Shown: one piece after another, positions 1 to 8,782 of the stretch | Layout: each line of letters starts with the position of its first letter | Numbering within the stretch: position 1 is the first letter of the stretch | Translations under genes and position numbers: made by a program | Assembly: GCF_900088415.1 (NCBI RefSeq) | Contig: NZ_FLLQ01000004.1 | Coordinates: 434,001 to 498,000 of the forward strand | Direction of reading: 5' to 3' | Origin: Vibrio mediterranei | GTDB lineage: Bacteria > Pseudomonadota > Gammaproteobacteria > Enterobacterales > Vibrionaceae | Length of the DNA: 64,000 nucleotides | The notes under the pieces: model-generated | Database searches by the model: none | Told to the model about the DNA's origin: nothing | Seen by the model: only the letters and a program-made list of their open reading frames with translations

Positions 1-1
1 C

Positions 2-1444
2 TTGTCCGGCAATGCATTGGTTGAAACTGGCACCTTCCTTGCCATCTTGTTGGGAACCTTAGGCGCCGGCATTATAGCTTCAGCAGAAAGCGCGAAATAC
101 GTCGCTGCTGGATGTGTAGTTTTGTTTGCCTTGGCTGGCTACATTTCAAGTCGCTCTATTCCAGAAGCGCCTGCGGCTGCACCGGAACTAAAATTTCGCT
201 GGCAACCCGTAAAGCAAACTAAAGAAACACTTAAAATTGCTCACCAAGACCGCGTAGTATTCCAATGTATCATGGCCATTAGTTGGTTCTGGTTCTTGGG
301 CGCAGCTTACCTAACGCAGTTTCCGAATTTCACCAAAATACATTTGATGGGTAATGAAGCGGCCGTTTCATTCCTACTTGCACTTTTTTCTGTAGGCATC
401 GCTCTCGGATCTATGTTGTGCGATAAGATGTCTAAGAATCGCATTGATGTCGGCATCGTGCCAATAGGCAGCATTGGCATTACCATTTTTGGCGCGCTTA
501 TGGCTTTTGCAGTTCCATCAGAGCTGCCTCAGTTTACTTCATTCAGCGAGTTTATTTCCCACTCTAGCTTATGGCCTGTTTTTGGCTATTTATTGTTACT
601 CGGCATGTCCGGTGGATTGTTTATCGTCCCTTTGTACGCGCTGATGCAACAACAGGCTAAAGAAACTGAACGTGCCCGAGTGATTGCTGCCCTCAATATC
701 TATAACTCGCTATTTATGGTTGGAAGTGCAGTTTTAGGTATCGTAGGACTGTCAGTGCTGGAACTCACTATTGTCGAACTGTTCCTTGTGCTAGCTCTGA
801 TGAACTTTATGATGGCGACTTACCTATTTTTGCAAGCTCCTATCTTCGTGGTTCGTTTCCTTATTTGGGTACTCACTACCATCATGTACCGTATCACCCA
901 TAAAAATCTGCATCACCTACCAGAAAAAGGTGGCGCCTTGATTGTCTGCAATCATGTGAGCTATATGGATGCGTTGGTGATGAGTGCGGCAAGCCCAAGA
1001 CTCATACGTTTTGTCATGGAAGAAGACTACGCGAACTACAAACCCGTTCGTCGCTTTTTACGACGTGCTGGAGTCATACCTATCTCCTCCTCTCGCAAAG
1101 GTTCCATTCGAAGAGCGTTTAACGATATCGAACAAGCTTTAGCTAAAGGGGAGATTGTCTGCATTTTCCCTGAAGGACGTCTAACCTCAGATGGTGAGAT
1201 GAATGAATTTATGCGTGGTATTGATATTGTCCTGCGCCGCTCTCCTGTACCTGTCATCCCAATGGCGTTAAAGGGATTATGGGGCAGCTACTTTAGTCGA
1301 CATAAAGGCCGCGCGTGTAAAGGGCTCCCAACTCGCTTTAGAGCTAAGTTGGAATTAGAAGCGGGAGCACCGGTAGCACCTGAAGAAGCATCAAGTGCTG
1401 CGATGTTCGAAAAAGTCGCATCACTTCGTGGTGATTATCGCTGA
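2..1444 (+). CDS. Lysophospholipid transporter-like MFS domain fused to 1-acyl-glycerophosphate acyltransferase (5' partial)
   Basis: The gene is cut by the left edge, so the true start is not visible. The 480 visible residues hold the second part of a major-facilitator domain, with hydrophobic segments up to about residue 295. A PlsC-type acyltransferase domain follows. It has the HX4D catalytic motif at about H318 and D323 and the FPEGRLT block near residue 399, which binds the acyl acceptor's phosphate. The family is known from LplT/Aas-type proteins that flip lysophospholipids across the inner membrane and reacylate them. The protein ends shortly after the acyltransferase domain, so it has no AMP-binding acyl-ACP synthetase domain on this chain. 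Exact substrate is inferred. Confidence 0.88.
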   Translation: MSGNALVETGTFLAILLGTLGAGIIASAESAKYVAAGCVVLFALAGYISSRSIPEAPAAAPELKFRWQPVKQTKETLKIAHQDRVVFQCIMAISWFWFLGAAYLTQFPNFTKIHLMGNEAAVSFLLALFSVGIALGSMLCDKMSKNRIDVGIVPIGSIGITIFGALMAFAVPSELPQFTSFSEFISHSSLWPVFGYLLLLGMSGGLFIVPLYALMQQQAKETERARVIAALNIYNSLFMVGSAVLGIVGLSVLELTIVELFLVLALMNFMMATYLFLQAPIFVVRFLIWVLTTIMYRITHKNLHHLPEKGGALIVCNHVSYMDALVMSAASPRLIRFVMEEDYANYKPVRRFLRRAGVIPISSSRKGSIRRAFNDIEQALAKGEIVCIFPEGRLTSDGEMNEFMRGIDIVLRRSPVPVIPMALKGLWGSYFSRHKGRACKGLPTRFRAKLELEAGAPVAPEEASSAAMFEKVASLRGDYR

Positions 1445-1494
1445 TCGCCATAAGCGATTTTGTTCGTTTATTTCGATGTTGTTCATATCAAAAC

Positions 1495-1525
1495 AACGAG
1501 CGTTTAGTTTTACTGAACGCTCGTT
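1495..1525 (+). terminator. Inverted repeat after the acyltransferase gene
   Basis: The arms AACGAGCGTT (1495-1504) and AACGCTCGTT (1516-1525) pair perfectly, and the stem can extend inward. No T-run follows at once, so this is a weak terminator or an mRNA 3'-end hairpin of the upstream gene. Confidence 0.5.
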
Positions 1526-1561
1526 AAGAAATTTTAGGTTTTGTTGATCTAGCGAAATTCA

Positions 1562-1567
1562 TACAAT
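1562..1567 (+). promoter_or_regulatory. Possible -10 box of the YeiH-type gene
   Basis: TACAAT matches five of six bases of the sigma-70 -10 consensus. A weak TTGTTG lies 15 bases upstream. If it is used, transcription would start at about 1574, just before the hairpin at 1578-1600. Confidence 0.3.
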
Positions 1568-1577
1568 TCCTTTATGT

Positions 1578-1600
1578 GGCGAGAAAATTCTCGCCTTTTT
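1578..1600 (+). terminator. Intrinsic terminator-like hairpin 15 bases before a start codon
   Basis: GGCGAGAA (1578-1585) pairs with TTCTCGCC (1588-1595), followed by five T. It lies directly upstream of the ribosome-binding site and ATG at 1615, so no promoter fits between hairpin and gene. It is either the terminator of the upstream gene with read-through, or a leader attenuator. Confidence 0.7.
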
Positions 1601-1614
1601 ATTAAAGGTACTCC

Positions 1615-2541
1615 ATGTTCACCCAGTTACGCTCATACCCTCTGTTTTTTCTCGCAATTCTTGCCTGTCTCACTCCATGGGTTTCCTCGCCAATTGCACT
1701 GATACTTGGCTTCTTTTTAACAACTTTCAGCCTAGTGCCAACCACGCTGCCATTAGCAAAATTCACTAAAAAGTTGCTCGCCTACTCCATTGTCGGACTT
1801 GGTTTTGGTATCCACTTAGATCAAGCGATGCAAGCGACCAGCGATGGACTTGGAATCATCGTAGTGACCATCGTTGGCACCTTAATCATCGGTTGGTTCT
1901 TGGCACGCCGCATGGGCTTGGACAAACAAACGGGTTACCTTATTTCATCAGGTACTGCCATTTGTGGTGGTAGTGCTATTGCCGCTGTTGCACCGGCGAT
2001 CAACGCAGATGATGAAAAGATCGGTATAGCTCTTGCAACTGTATTCGTACTAAATTCTGTCGCCTTATTCGTATTTCCCGTCATTGGTCACGCGCTAAGT
2101 CTCGATCAACATACTTTCGGTACGTGGGCAGCGATCGCCATCCATGACACGTCATCCGTGGTCGGTGCGGCTTCCGCTTATGGTGAGGAAGCACTCACGA
2201 CAGCTACGACACTAAAGCTGGCCCGTGCGCTATGGATTATTCCTGTTGTCCTAGTAAGTGCAGCTATTTTTAGCAACAAGCAAAATAAAATCACTATCCC
2301 TTACTTCATTTTGTTTTACTGTGTCGCAATCTTAGTAAGCGACTACTTACCTCAGTTCGAAGTGGTATATCAGGGAATTTTTGATGTCTCGAAAAAGCTG
2401 TTGGTCGTGTGTCTATTCTTGATTGGTTGCAGTATCTCAATTGAGAAGCTTAAACAGGCAGGGAGTAAGCCGATGGTGTTTGGCGTTACGATGTGGTTGT
2501 TGATTTCGACGACTTCTCTAGCTTGGCTAACGCTCGTTTAG
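1615..2541 (+). CDS. YeiH-type (UPF0324) integral membrane protein, putative sulfate exporter family
   Basis: This 308-residue protein is almost wholly hydrophobic, with about ten predicted membrane segments. It carries the family signature [16 protein letters not shown] near residue 115 and the segment [16 protein letters not shown] near residue 180. Length and motifs fit the YeiH/YeiI family (conserved hypothetical protein family Cons_hypoth698). Members are annotated as putative sulfate or anion exporters, but the substrate is not established. The start follows an AAAGGT ribosome-binding site. YeiH genes often sit beside a LysR regulator, and none is present here. The 3' end overlaps a small possible gene on the other strand. 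Confidence 0.88.
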   Translation: MFTQLRSYPLFFLAILACLTPWVSSPIALILGFFLTTFSLVPTTLPLAKFTKKLLAYSIVGLGFGIHLDQAMQATSDGLGIIVVTIVGTLIIGWFLARRMGLDKQTGYLISSGTAICGGSAIAAVAPAINADDEKIGIALATVFVLNSVALFVFPVIGHALSLDQHTFGTWAAIAIHDTSSVVGAASAYGEEALTTATTLKLARALWIIPVVLVSAAIFSNKQNKITIPYFILFYCVAILVSDYLPQFEVVYQGIFDVSKKLLVVCLFLIGCSISIEKLKQAGSKPMVFGVTMWLLISTTSLAWLTLV

Positions 2542-2695
2542 TCTCAGGGTCTGCTGTTTTTCCTTGTTTTACATTGAAGAACAACACTACAGTCAACAAA
2601 AACGCTGTCAGTTCCGCAAGCGCTCTTGTCAGTCCATCTGTTGAGAAGGCAAGCGCCAGTTGAAGGGCAATTGCGATAACCAGTAATTTGTTCAT
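2486..2695 (-). CDS. Small hypothetical membrane protein (69 aa)
   Basis: I do not recognise a family. The predicted protein has two hydrophobic segments (about residues 3-17 and 24-42) and then a basic, lysine-rich tail of about 27 residues, a plausible layout for a small inner-membrane protein. It follows menE in the same direction. Its last 56 bases overlap the 3' end of the YeiH-type gene on the opposite strand. The ribosome-binding site is weak, and a GAG lies about 8 bases before the ATG. That GAG is inside one arm of the inverted repeat at 2699-2742. Another open frame at 2544-2726 covers the same bases but looks unlike a protein. The call rests on composition only. Confidence 0.5.
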   Translation of the reverse strand: MNKLLVIAIALQLALAFSTDGLTRALAELTAFLLTVVLFFNVKQGKTADPETKRALAKLEKSSKSTTTS

Positions 2696-2698
2696 TCC

Positions 2699-2742
2699 AT
2701 AGGCTCACTGTTTTTCCATGTCTCATATTATGGTGAGCCTAT
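2699..2742 (-). terminator. Inverted repeat downstream of menE
   Basis: ATAGGCTCAC (2699-2708) and GTGAGCCTAT (2733-2742) pair perfectly across a 24-base loop. The repeat is 25 bases after the menE stop and just before the 69-residue gene. There is no T-run on the minus strand, so it may end the men transcript by Rho-assisted means or mask the small gene's start. Confidence 0.4.
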
Positions 2743-2767
2743 TAGGTAATGAAAATTCAGTTTTGGA

Positions 2768-4153
2768 CTATGAAATAACTACATAATTGGATTGATGTTG
2801 CGATAGCCATTTTTTCACTTCAGCACGTGAGACTTTAATTCCCGATTGCGAAAGAGATTCAGGCAATAAGAAATAGGCGATCGGCTGTTTGAATCTTGGT
2901 AACGAATCCGAAAGCTTTTGCCGCTGTTCAGAGACCGTCGGCAACGCAGTTGACTGCACTACTGCAACACATCGCGCCCCATATTCTTCATCTTCTACCG
3001 CCACTACAATGCTCTGAGTAATCGTTGGCTGTACATTGAGAGCAGCTTCGACCTCCTCGCAATGTACGTTTTCGCCACCTGAAATAAACAGATTGTCAGC
3101 ACGACCAACCACTCTAAGCTCATTGCCGTTGACCCACTCTCCGAGATCTCTGCTATCCAGCCATTGCCCTTCCAATGCCAGTGGCAGAATTTGACCTTGC
3201 CAATAGTAGCCTTTGGCTAAGGTCTCACCCGACACAAAAATACGATTACCACTTAATTTTAGCTCTCGTCGAGGAAGAATATGCCCTGATGATGGCCACT
3301 CATCTACTGGTTTAGCGGTCACTGTCGAAGCGGTTTCCGTCATACCATAGCCCATCCATGCATCGATATGTCGGGCTTTTGCTTGTTGGATTAGTGACAA
3401 AGGAATGTGGCTACCACCGAGTAGTACTCGCTCTAACTTAGTCTGCCATTGATTATCAATAATCCGTTTAAGCTGCGTAGACACCAGCGAGGCGTGACTT
3501 ACATCTGAAATGTCTTTGCAAAAGTCACCGCTAGCAATTTTGAGCGTTGCACCAGCTTGCAGCCAACGCCAAACAATACCTAACCCTGAGACATGGTACA
3601 TAGGTAGGCTCAATAACCAGCAATCTCCGACAGTGAAACGAAAGCGCTCAAGTAAGCCACTAGCAGAGGCTATGTGTTGATCTCTACCATGGACAACGGC
3701 TTTTGGACACCCTGTTGAACCAGATGTAAAAATGATGGAGGCGATATTAACATTTGCGGAGACTAACGACTGTCGCGATGCAGTCCCTCGAGAAAGGAAG
3801 TACAAACTTGGTAGCAACGTCGAGTCACTGCAATCCCAAACCACAGCACGCTCACCGTCTAGATATAGAGAGGACAATTTGGCTTCAAGTAATTCACTTG
3901 ATTGTGCGGCAACAATCGCAGGCACCGCACCATGAGTGAGGCAAGCGAGATAAGCGAAGACTAACGCTTCCTCAGCACGACCAATAAGGCAAACCACCTG
4001 ACCTTGACTGACAGCCTTATTAATAAGCAACTGTCGATATTGATCGACTTGTTGTTTAACATCGACCCACGTCAGTTGGCGTTGAGGAGTAATTAAGGCA
4101 ATGTCGTTGGGAGCAGACTGAGCCCAGTGCTCCCAAAAGTGTGATGAAACCAC
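2768..4153 (-). CDS. menE: O-succinylbenzoate--CoA ligase MenE
   Basis: This is an acyl-CoA synthetase of the ANL superfamily (461 residues). It activates o-succinylbenzoate to its CoA thioester in menaquinone synthesis. The AMP-binding P-loop IIFTSGSTGCPKAVVHG lies near residue 140. The YGMTETAS motif is near residue 270, and the hinge region GRADNLFISGGENVHCEEVE near residue 353 leads to the small C-terminal domain with lysine K444 in SGIKVSRAEVKKW. It is the last gene of menFDHBCE and starts three bases after menC stops. Length is normal for MenE of this group. Confidence 0.95.
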   Translation of the reverse strand: MVSSHFWEHWAQSAPNDIALITPQRQLTWVDVKQQVDQYRQLLINKAVSQGQVVCLIGRAEEALVFAYLACLTHGAVPAIVAAQSSELLEAKLSSLYLDGERAVVWDCSDSTLLPSLYFLSRGTASRQSLVSANVNIASIIFTSGSTGCPKAVVHGRDQHIASASGLLERFRFTVGDCWLLSLPMYHVSGLGIVWRWLQAGATLKIASGDFCKDISDVSHASLVSTQLKRIIDNQWQTKLERVLLGGSHIPLSLIQQAKARHIDAWMGYGMTETASTVTAKPVDEWPSSGHILPRRELKLSGNRIFVSGETLAKGYYWQGQILPLALEGQWLDSRDLGEWVNGNELRVVGRADNLFISGGENVHCEEVEAALNVQPTITQSIVVAVEDEEYGARCVAVVQSTALPTVSEQRQKLSDSLPRFKQPIAYFLLPESLSQSGIKVSRAEVKKWLSQHQSNYVVIS

Positions 4154-4156
4154 TGA

Positions 4157-5158
4157 CTAGCTGTCCACGGATTCAGATTGCCAAACCAAAGTTTGGTCTG
4201 CTAGACGCTCGACAGGAAGCAAGCAACCTGGCCAAGGCGTTTCGAGCTGAGCACCGAACAGCTGCATGGTATCCAAACCAGGTGTTTCTGCTGGTACTTG
4301 CCAGTGAGCAAAGCGCGCTAACTGCCCAAGACCAATGCTACTCTCCAAGCTTGAGCTAATAACGACTTGAATAGCATGGCTTCTCGCTTCATCGATCAAA
4401 CGAATACACTTGTCAAAGCTGCCGATTAAGGTTGGTTTGATGATTAACGCTTTGACACCGGTTAGCTCTTTCACCGAAAATCCAGGCTCTTTAATCGCGG
4501 CCTGCAGTGTTTCATCCCAAGCGATAGCAATCCCCGTATCTATGGCAAACGACACACTATCACCAGGTGTTTGGCAAGGCTCCTCGACAAACGCGATACG
4601 CTGTCTGAGCGATGGGGAAATGTGTTTGGCAAACTGCTTAGCTTTGTCCAAAGTCCATGCTTTATTGGCATCAAGTCGCAGAGTGAGGTCAGGAATTGAT
4701 TCGAGGAAAAGACTGACCAACATCCCGTCTCTTATCGTTTCGTACAGCCCTACTTTGAATTTAGCAACTTTAGTACCTTGCATGTTATTCAAGATAGGTA
4801 TCAGTTCATCCGGGTCGCCACTACACAAAGGGGCCGCACGATAATTACCAGTTTGAGGAAGCGTGTGAGCAAGTTCCATTAATGCGGCAGACAGACCGAA
4901 CGCGACAGAAGGCACGCATACTTCTAAGTCTATGTCTTTGCCATTGACCCATTGCTCTAATTGGCTTTGTGCTTCTATGCCGGCTTGTTCAAATGTTTCT
5001 TGGCTGAATCTAGGTAGAGGGGCTATCTCACCTAAGCCTGTCTGGCCATCTTCAGACAGTTCTACAATCCAACCGTCTCGGTGAGTAAGTTTTTGTTCTC
5101 GAAGAATAACACCGCTGTCCATAGGCAGACTGTAGCGATAGAGTTTTGCTTGTCTCAT
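4157..5158 (-). CDS. menC: o-Succinylbenzoate synthase MenC
   Basis: An enolase-superfamily enzyme that dehydrates SHCHC to o-succinylbenzoate. I chose the ATG at 5158 (MRQAKLYRYSLPMDSGV) because the residues align with the start of E. coli MenC. The frame is open six codons further to 5176. The visible superfamily parts are the lysine motif AKFKVGLYE, the metal ligands in LRLDANKAWTL and FVEEPC and the following WDETLQ, and the lysine of LIIKPTLIGS. It sits between menB (gap of about 194 bases) and menE (gap of three). The long gap to menB is unusual in an otherwise tightly packed operon. Confidence 0.95.
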   Translation of the reverse strand: MRQAKLYRYSLPMDSGVILREQKLTHRDGWIVELSEDGQTGLGEIAPLPRFSQETFEQAGIEAQSQLEQWVNGKDIDLEVCVPSVAFGLSAALMELAHTLPQTGNYRAAPLCSGDPDELIPILNNMQGTKVAKFKVGLYETIRDGMLVSLFLESIPDLTLRLDANKAWTLDKAKQFAKHISPSLRQRIAFVEEPCQTPGDSVSFAIDTGIAIAWDETLQAAIKEPGFSVKELTGVKALIIKPTLIGSFDKCIRLIDEARSHAIQVVISSSLESSIGLGQLARFAHWQVPAETPGLDTMQLFGAQLETPWPGCLLPVERLADQTLVWQSESVDS

Positions 5159-5186
5159 AGTAGAGTCCCACTTCATAGGAAGTATG

Positions 5187-5219
5187 CGTCGTCAACGAAA
5201 AATGAGAGAGTCGACGACG
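5187..5219 (-). repeat. Inverted repeat upstream of menC
   Basis: CGTCGTC (5187-5193) and GACGACG (5213-5219) flank a 19-base loop, 28 bases before the chosen menC start. It could be a leader hairpin. Its function is unknown. Confidence 0.4.
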
Positions 5220-5322
5220 TTGAATACACCGTTGTTAGGCCACATTTCGCTACGAGAGTTCCCAAATTACTTGAGCAAACTATCGATAAAATGTATCTAA
5301 ATATGGCCAAACAAACATGACG

Positions 5323-5343
5323 CCAAGGCTGATAATGCCTTGG
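5323..5343 (-). terminator. Hairpin just after menB
   Basis: CCAAGGC (5323-5329) and GCCTTGG (5337-5343) form a seven-base-pair stem with a seven-base loop, 9 bases past the menB stop. Only a broken T-run (TTTGTTTGG) follows in the minus direction, so it may attenuate transcription into menCE or protect the upstream mRNA. Confidence 0.5.
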
Positions 5344-5352
5344 AGCCGATGG

Positions 5353-6219
5353 TTACGGGTTTCTTGGGAACTTATTGAAGTCTGGACGACGCTTCTCATT
5401 AAATGCATTACGTCCTTCCTGACCTTCATCAGTCATGTAGAACATCATAGTCGCGTTGCCCGCTAGCTCTTGTAAGCCAGCTTGACCATCACAGTCAGCG
5501 TTCAGAGCGGCTTTCAGGCATCGAAGTGCCATTGGGCTATGTTGAAGTACTTCACGACACCAACGAACAGTCTCTTTGTCCAAATCCTCTAGTGGCACAA
5601 CCGTGTTCACTAAGCCCATATCCAAAGCTTCTTGTGCGTCGTAGAAGCGGCATAAGAACCAAATTTCACGAGCTTTTTTCTGGCCAACGATGCGAGCCAT
5701 ATAAGACGCACCCCAACCACCATCAAATGAACCAACTTTAGGACCCGTTTGACCGAACTGTGCATTTTCTGCTGCAATCGTTAGATCACACATCATGTGT
5801 AGAACATGACCACCACCAACAGCCCAGCCAGCTACCGAAGCGATAACAGGTTTAGGGCAAGTACGAATTTGACGTTGGAAGTCCAACACATTGAGATGAT
5901 GTGTACCTGAATCATCTTGGTAACCGCCATAGTCGCCACGAACACTTTGGTCGCCACCAGAACAGAAGGCTTTTTCACCTAATCCAGTAAGAATAATGAC
6001 TCCAACACCCTCGTCGTAACGAGCGTCAGCCAGTGCTTTAATCATTTCGCTGACTGTTTTTGGGGTAAATGCATTGTGAACTTGTGGGCGTGCAATCGTG
6101 ATTCTCGCGATGCCATCTTCAGATTTATGATATTGAATTTCTTCAAAATCGCCCGTTACATCCGCCCAATTAACCGGTGCGTAAAGTTCTTCTTCTGTTA
6201 GTCCAACTGTTTTAGCCAT
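5353..6219 (-). CDS. menB: 1,4-Dihydroxy-2-naphthoyl-CoA synthase MenB
   Basis: A crotonase-fold enzyme (288 residues) that closes the second ring of the naphthoquinone by a Dieckmann-type condensation of o-succinylbenzoyl-CoA. The sequence has the MenB hallmarks: [20 protein letters not shown] near residue 85, the oxyanion-hole segment [17 protein letters not shown] near residue 133, and the [20 protein letters not shown] block near residue 157. The C-terminus [12 protein letters not shown] is typical. It starts four bases after the menH stop, so the two are co-transcribed. Confidence 0.97.
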   Translation of the reverse strand: MAKTVGLTEEELYAPVNWADVTGDFEEIQYHKSEDGIARITIARPQVHNAFTPKTVSEMIKALADARYDEGVGVIILTGLGEKAFCSGGDQSVRGDYGGYQDDSGTHHLNVLDFQRQIRTCPKPVIASVAGWAVGGGHVLHMMCDLTIAAENAQFGQTGPKVGSFDGGWGASYMARIVGQKKAREIWFLCRFYDAQEALDMGLVNTVVPLEDLDKETVRWCREVLQHSPMALRCLKAALNADCDGQAGLQELAGNATMMFYMTDEGQEGRNAFNEKRRPDFNKFPRNP

Positions 6220-6222
6220 GAT

Positions 6223-7077
6223 CTATTCCAATTTTTCTTTTGGGTTTAAACCCATTTGTTCTAGATAACTCAGCAACACCGAGGCAAAGGCCTTAGGCTG
6301 CTCTTTGTGTACATTATGCCCAGCTCCCGCAATCACCTTAAAATCAAGGTTGCTATCTTGAGCTAGCGCAGTAAATTTTGTGTCTCGTTCACCCACGATA
6401 TACAGAGGTCGATTACCGTTACTAAGCCGAAGCTGCTGGATTTTTGGCAACAGGTTAGGCTGGTGAGCTAGTGAAGTCGTCATCAGCATATGACTTAGCT
6501 TGTCACCAAGGTTAACACTACGTTTAGCAATCAAATCTTGTCTTTGCTCATGATTTAAGGAAGAAAACACCGGTTGTTGATACCAATCGCCCAAAACCTC
6601 TGCAATATCATCATTTTTGAAGCGATGCGCCCATGCTAAGTCATTTGCAAATCTATCCTGACGGGCATGTTCTGAGCACAGTCCAAAATTTCCACCTTCA
6701 ATGACGACACCAGCCACCGTGAGTGGCAGCAGTTGATTATCTGCACCCTCATACTCGCAGAGAAAGTACATCGACAACCTAGCACCTAACGAGTACCCCA
6801 CCAAACAGATGGGCACTGTAGCACTGAGGTTTTGTGTTTCAATACATTTTAGTATGGTTGAATGGATCAATCTGCAAACATCACTAAAACTTGTGCTTTG
6901 GATCGACTGACTTTGACCATGTCCCGGTAAATCGACAAACAGCTTGTTGTAGTTTGGAAGGTATTCACTAACGGTGTGAAAGTCGTCACCCGCCCCTAAA
7001 AAGCCATGTACGAAAACCAACAGAGGCTGATCTTCAGTATGAGCTTGGCGGGAGGCTGTAAACTGACTATTAAGCAT
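6223..7077 (-). CDS. menH: 2-Succinyl-6-hydroxy-2,4-cyclohexadiene-1-carboxylate synthase MenH
   Basis: An alpha/beta-hydrolase of 284 residues that eliminates pyruvate from SEPHCHC to give SHCHC. The oxyanion region is LLVFVHGFLGAGDDF (about residues 19-33). The nucleophile elbow is VGYSLGAR with Ser96, and the catalytic histidine is in GAGHNVHKEQP near residue 255. The start overlaps the menD stop by eight bases, which suggests translational coupling. The gene order menF-D-H-B-C-E is the same as in E. coli. Confidence 0.94.
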   Translation of the reverse strand: MLNSQFTASRQAHTEDQPLLVFVHGFLGAGDDFHTVSEYLPNYNKLFVDLPGHGQSQSIQSTSFSDVCRLIHSTILKCIETQNLSATVPICLVGYSLGARLSMYFLCEYEGADNQLLPLTVAGVVIEGGNFGLCSEHARQDRFANDLAWAHRFKNDDIAEVLGDWYQQPVFSSLNHEQRQDLIAKRSVNLGDKLSHMLMTTSLAHQPNLLPKIQQLRLSNGNRPLYIVGERDTKFTALAQDSNLDFKVIAGAGHNVHKEQPKAFASVLLSYLEQMGLNPKEKLE

Positions 7078-8782
7078 GAGTTTGATAAGTACTAATATCT
7101 TGGCTTAGTTGGCGAATCAAACTTGCTACTTCGTCGGCAGCGGTAAGCACTTCAATCAATAGAGTGTCTTTACCACTTAATAGATGATGTTGAATTTGTG
7201 TCTCTAAGTCTTCACGTGATTTAGGTGCGCTATATTGCAAACCAAACTGAGCCGCCGCATGTTCAAAGTTTAGGCCATGAGGCATTTGATAACAGCGTAC
7301 TTTTTTGTCTTGCGGCACAGGCAGCATATCAAATATCGCCCCCCCATCATTGTTAGTCACAACGATTACGCAAGGTACTTGTGTACGACTAAAAAGTGAC
7401 AGCGAATTCAAATCATAGAGCAGTGATGTATCACCCAAATAGAGCACCATCGACTTACCTTTATCGCGATGAACACCATTGGCAGAAGCGACCAAACCAT
7501 CAATACCTGATGCGCCTCGATTGCTATAAGTTTCGATACCAAGCGGGTTAGTTAACATATCCGCTAACCTTACTATAAGGCTATTACCCATAAAAACACT
7601 AATGTCTAGCGGTAGTCGCTCAATGCTACGGGCAACATCAAATTCGGTCAGGTGTGAGCGAGTAGGCATTAATGTCGTTACGATTTGGGCATAAGATTTT
7701 AATTCATCCCCCCACCCGATATTTCTGCTGTGCTCCACTGTTTCTATGGCTGACTCTAACCATAGAGGAATTGACACCTGACAATGTTTCAACGCAACGT
7801 GATCTGGGTTTAACCGCTCGCCAAATTCACTCAGCACTAGGTAATCACTGTGTTGAGATTGCTGCTTTAGCCAAGCATTCAGCCTTTTCGAAACCAGCCT
7901 TGCACCTACTTGGAGTACAGTATCGGCACTTGAAAGCATGTCTGCTGCTTGCGGATTCTGAAGCCAAATATCATAACGCTGCCAGTCACCTCCCAAACCC
8001 GATTGAGGGTCGAGCAGAATTGGCCAACCTAATTTCTGCGCCAGTAACTTTGCTTGCTGGGCAATAGCGAGAGTTACACTGCCTACGACAATGACACCTT
8101 TTCTGTCACTTAGTCTTAATGCACTATGCTCCGCCGTATAGTCAGTAACGTTAACCGTATGGTAGTCGACAAAGCAGGCCTTGCTATTACGCCATTTCGC
8201 TATGGGTTGCAAATAGGCTGAGAACGAACGCTTATCGTCTCCACCATATAATGGTTCAGGGAACGGACAGTTGAAGTGAATACTACCGCCATTCACTTTT
8301 TGAACTGATAACGCATGGTCAACTGTAGATAATATCCACGTTGGCGAAATCTGGGTTGTCGGCGATGGCAGATTAACGGTCTCCGTCACATGTTGTGAGA
8401 AGATTCCAGACTGCACGATGGCTTGATTAGCACCACAATCGACTAACTCAATGGGACGATCAGAGGTCAGTAAAACCAGCTTCTCTTTAGTCAACTTCGA
8501 CTCAGCAACCGCAGGAAGTAAATTAGCGACTGCAGTGCCAGATGTAACAATGACAGCAACAGGTGATTGGCTTGACTTGGCAAGACCTAACGCCAAGAAA
8601 CCTAAACCACGCTCGTCAAAGTGTGTGTGAACGGTCAACTCAGGGTGAGCAACAGCCTCAAGAGTAAGCGGGGTTGAGCGTGAACCCGGAGCAATGCATA
8701 CGTGTCTTACCCCTTGGCGATAGAGTTCTTCTATTAGTATTTCCGTCCAAACCCTATTTAAAGCAGCTTGGTTTTGGCTCAT
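7070..8782 (-). CDS. menD: 2-Succinyl-5-enolpyruvyl-6-hydroxy-3-cyclohexene-1-carboxylate synthase MenD
   Basis: A thiamine-diphosphate enzyme (570 residues) that joins isochorismate and 2-oxoglutarate. This is the first committed step of menaquinone synthesis. The N-terminal pyrimidine-binding domain has the CIAPGSRSTPLTLEA signature (residues 29-43) and the activating Glu in this block. The C-terminal domain holds the ThDP/Mg motif, seen as LGDTSLLYDLNSL (about residues 449-461) followed by NNDGGAIFDMLP. Its start overlaps the end of menF by four bases. Confidence 0.97.
   Translation of the reverse strand: MSQNQAALNRVWTEILIEELYRQGVRHVCIAPGSRSTPLTLEAVAHPELTVHTHFDERGLGFLALGLAKSSQSPVAVIVTSGTAVANLLPAVAESKLTKEKLVLLTSDRPIELVDCGANQAIVQSGIFSQHVTETVNLPSPTTQISPTWILSTVDHALSVQKVNGGSIHFNCPFPEPLYGGDDKRSFSAYLQPIAKWRNSKACFVDYHTVNVTDYTAEHSALRLSDRKGVIVVGSVTLAIAQQAKLLAQKLGWPILLDPQSGLGGDWQRYDIWLQNPQAADMLSSADTVLQVGARLVSKRLNAWLKQQSQHSDYLVLSEFGERLNPDHVALKHCQVSIPLWLESAIETVEHSRNIGWGDELKSYAQIVTTLMPTRSHLTEFDVARSIERLPLDISVFMGNSLIVRLADMLTNPLGIETYSNRGASGIDGLVASANGVHRDKGKSMVLYLGDTSLLYDLNSLSLFSRTQVPCVIVVTNNDGGAIFDMLPVPQDKKVRCYQMPHGLNFEHAAAQFGLQYSAPKSREDLETQIQHHLLSGKDTLLIEVLTAADEVASLIRQLSQDISTYQTHA

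Noticed and set aside
2544-2726. A 60-codon minus-strand frame overlapping the small membrane protein gene
   Set aside because: It lacks a sensible composition or ribosome-binding site, and shares bases with the better candidate at 2486-2695.
7672-8067. A 131-codon plus-strand frame inside menD
   Set aside because: It is antisense to a well-supported gene and has no family motif.
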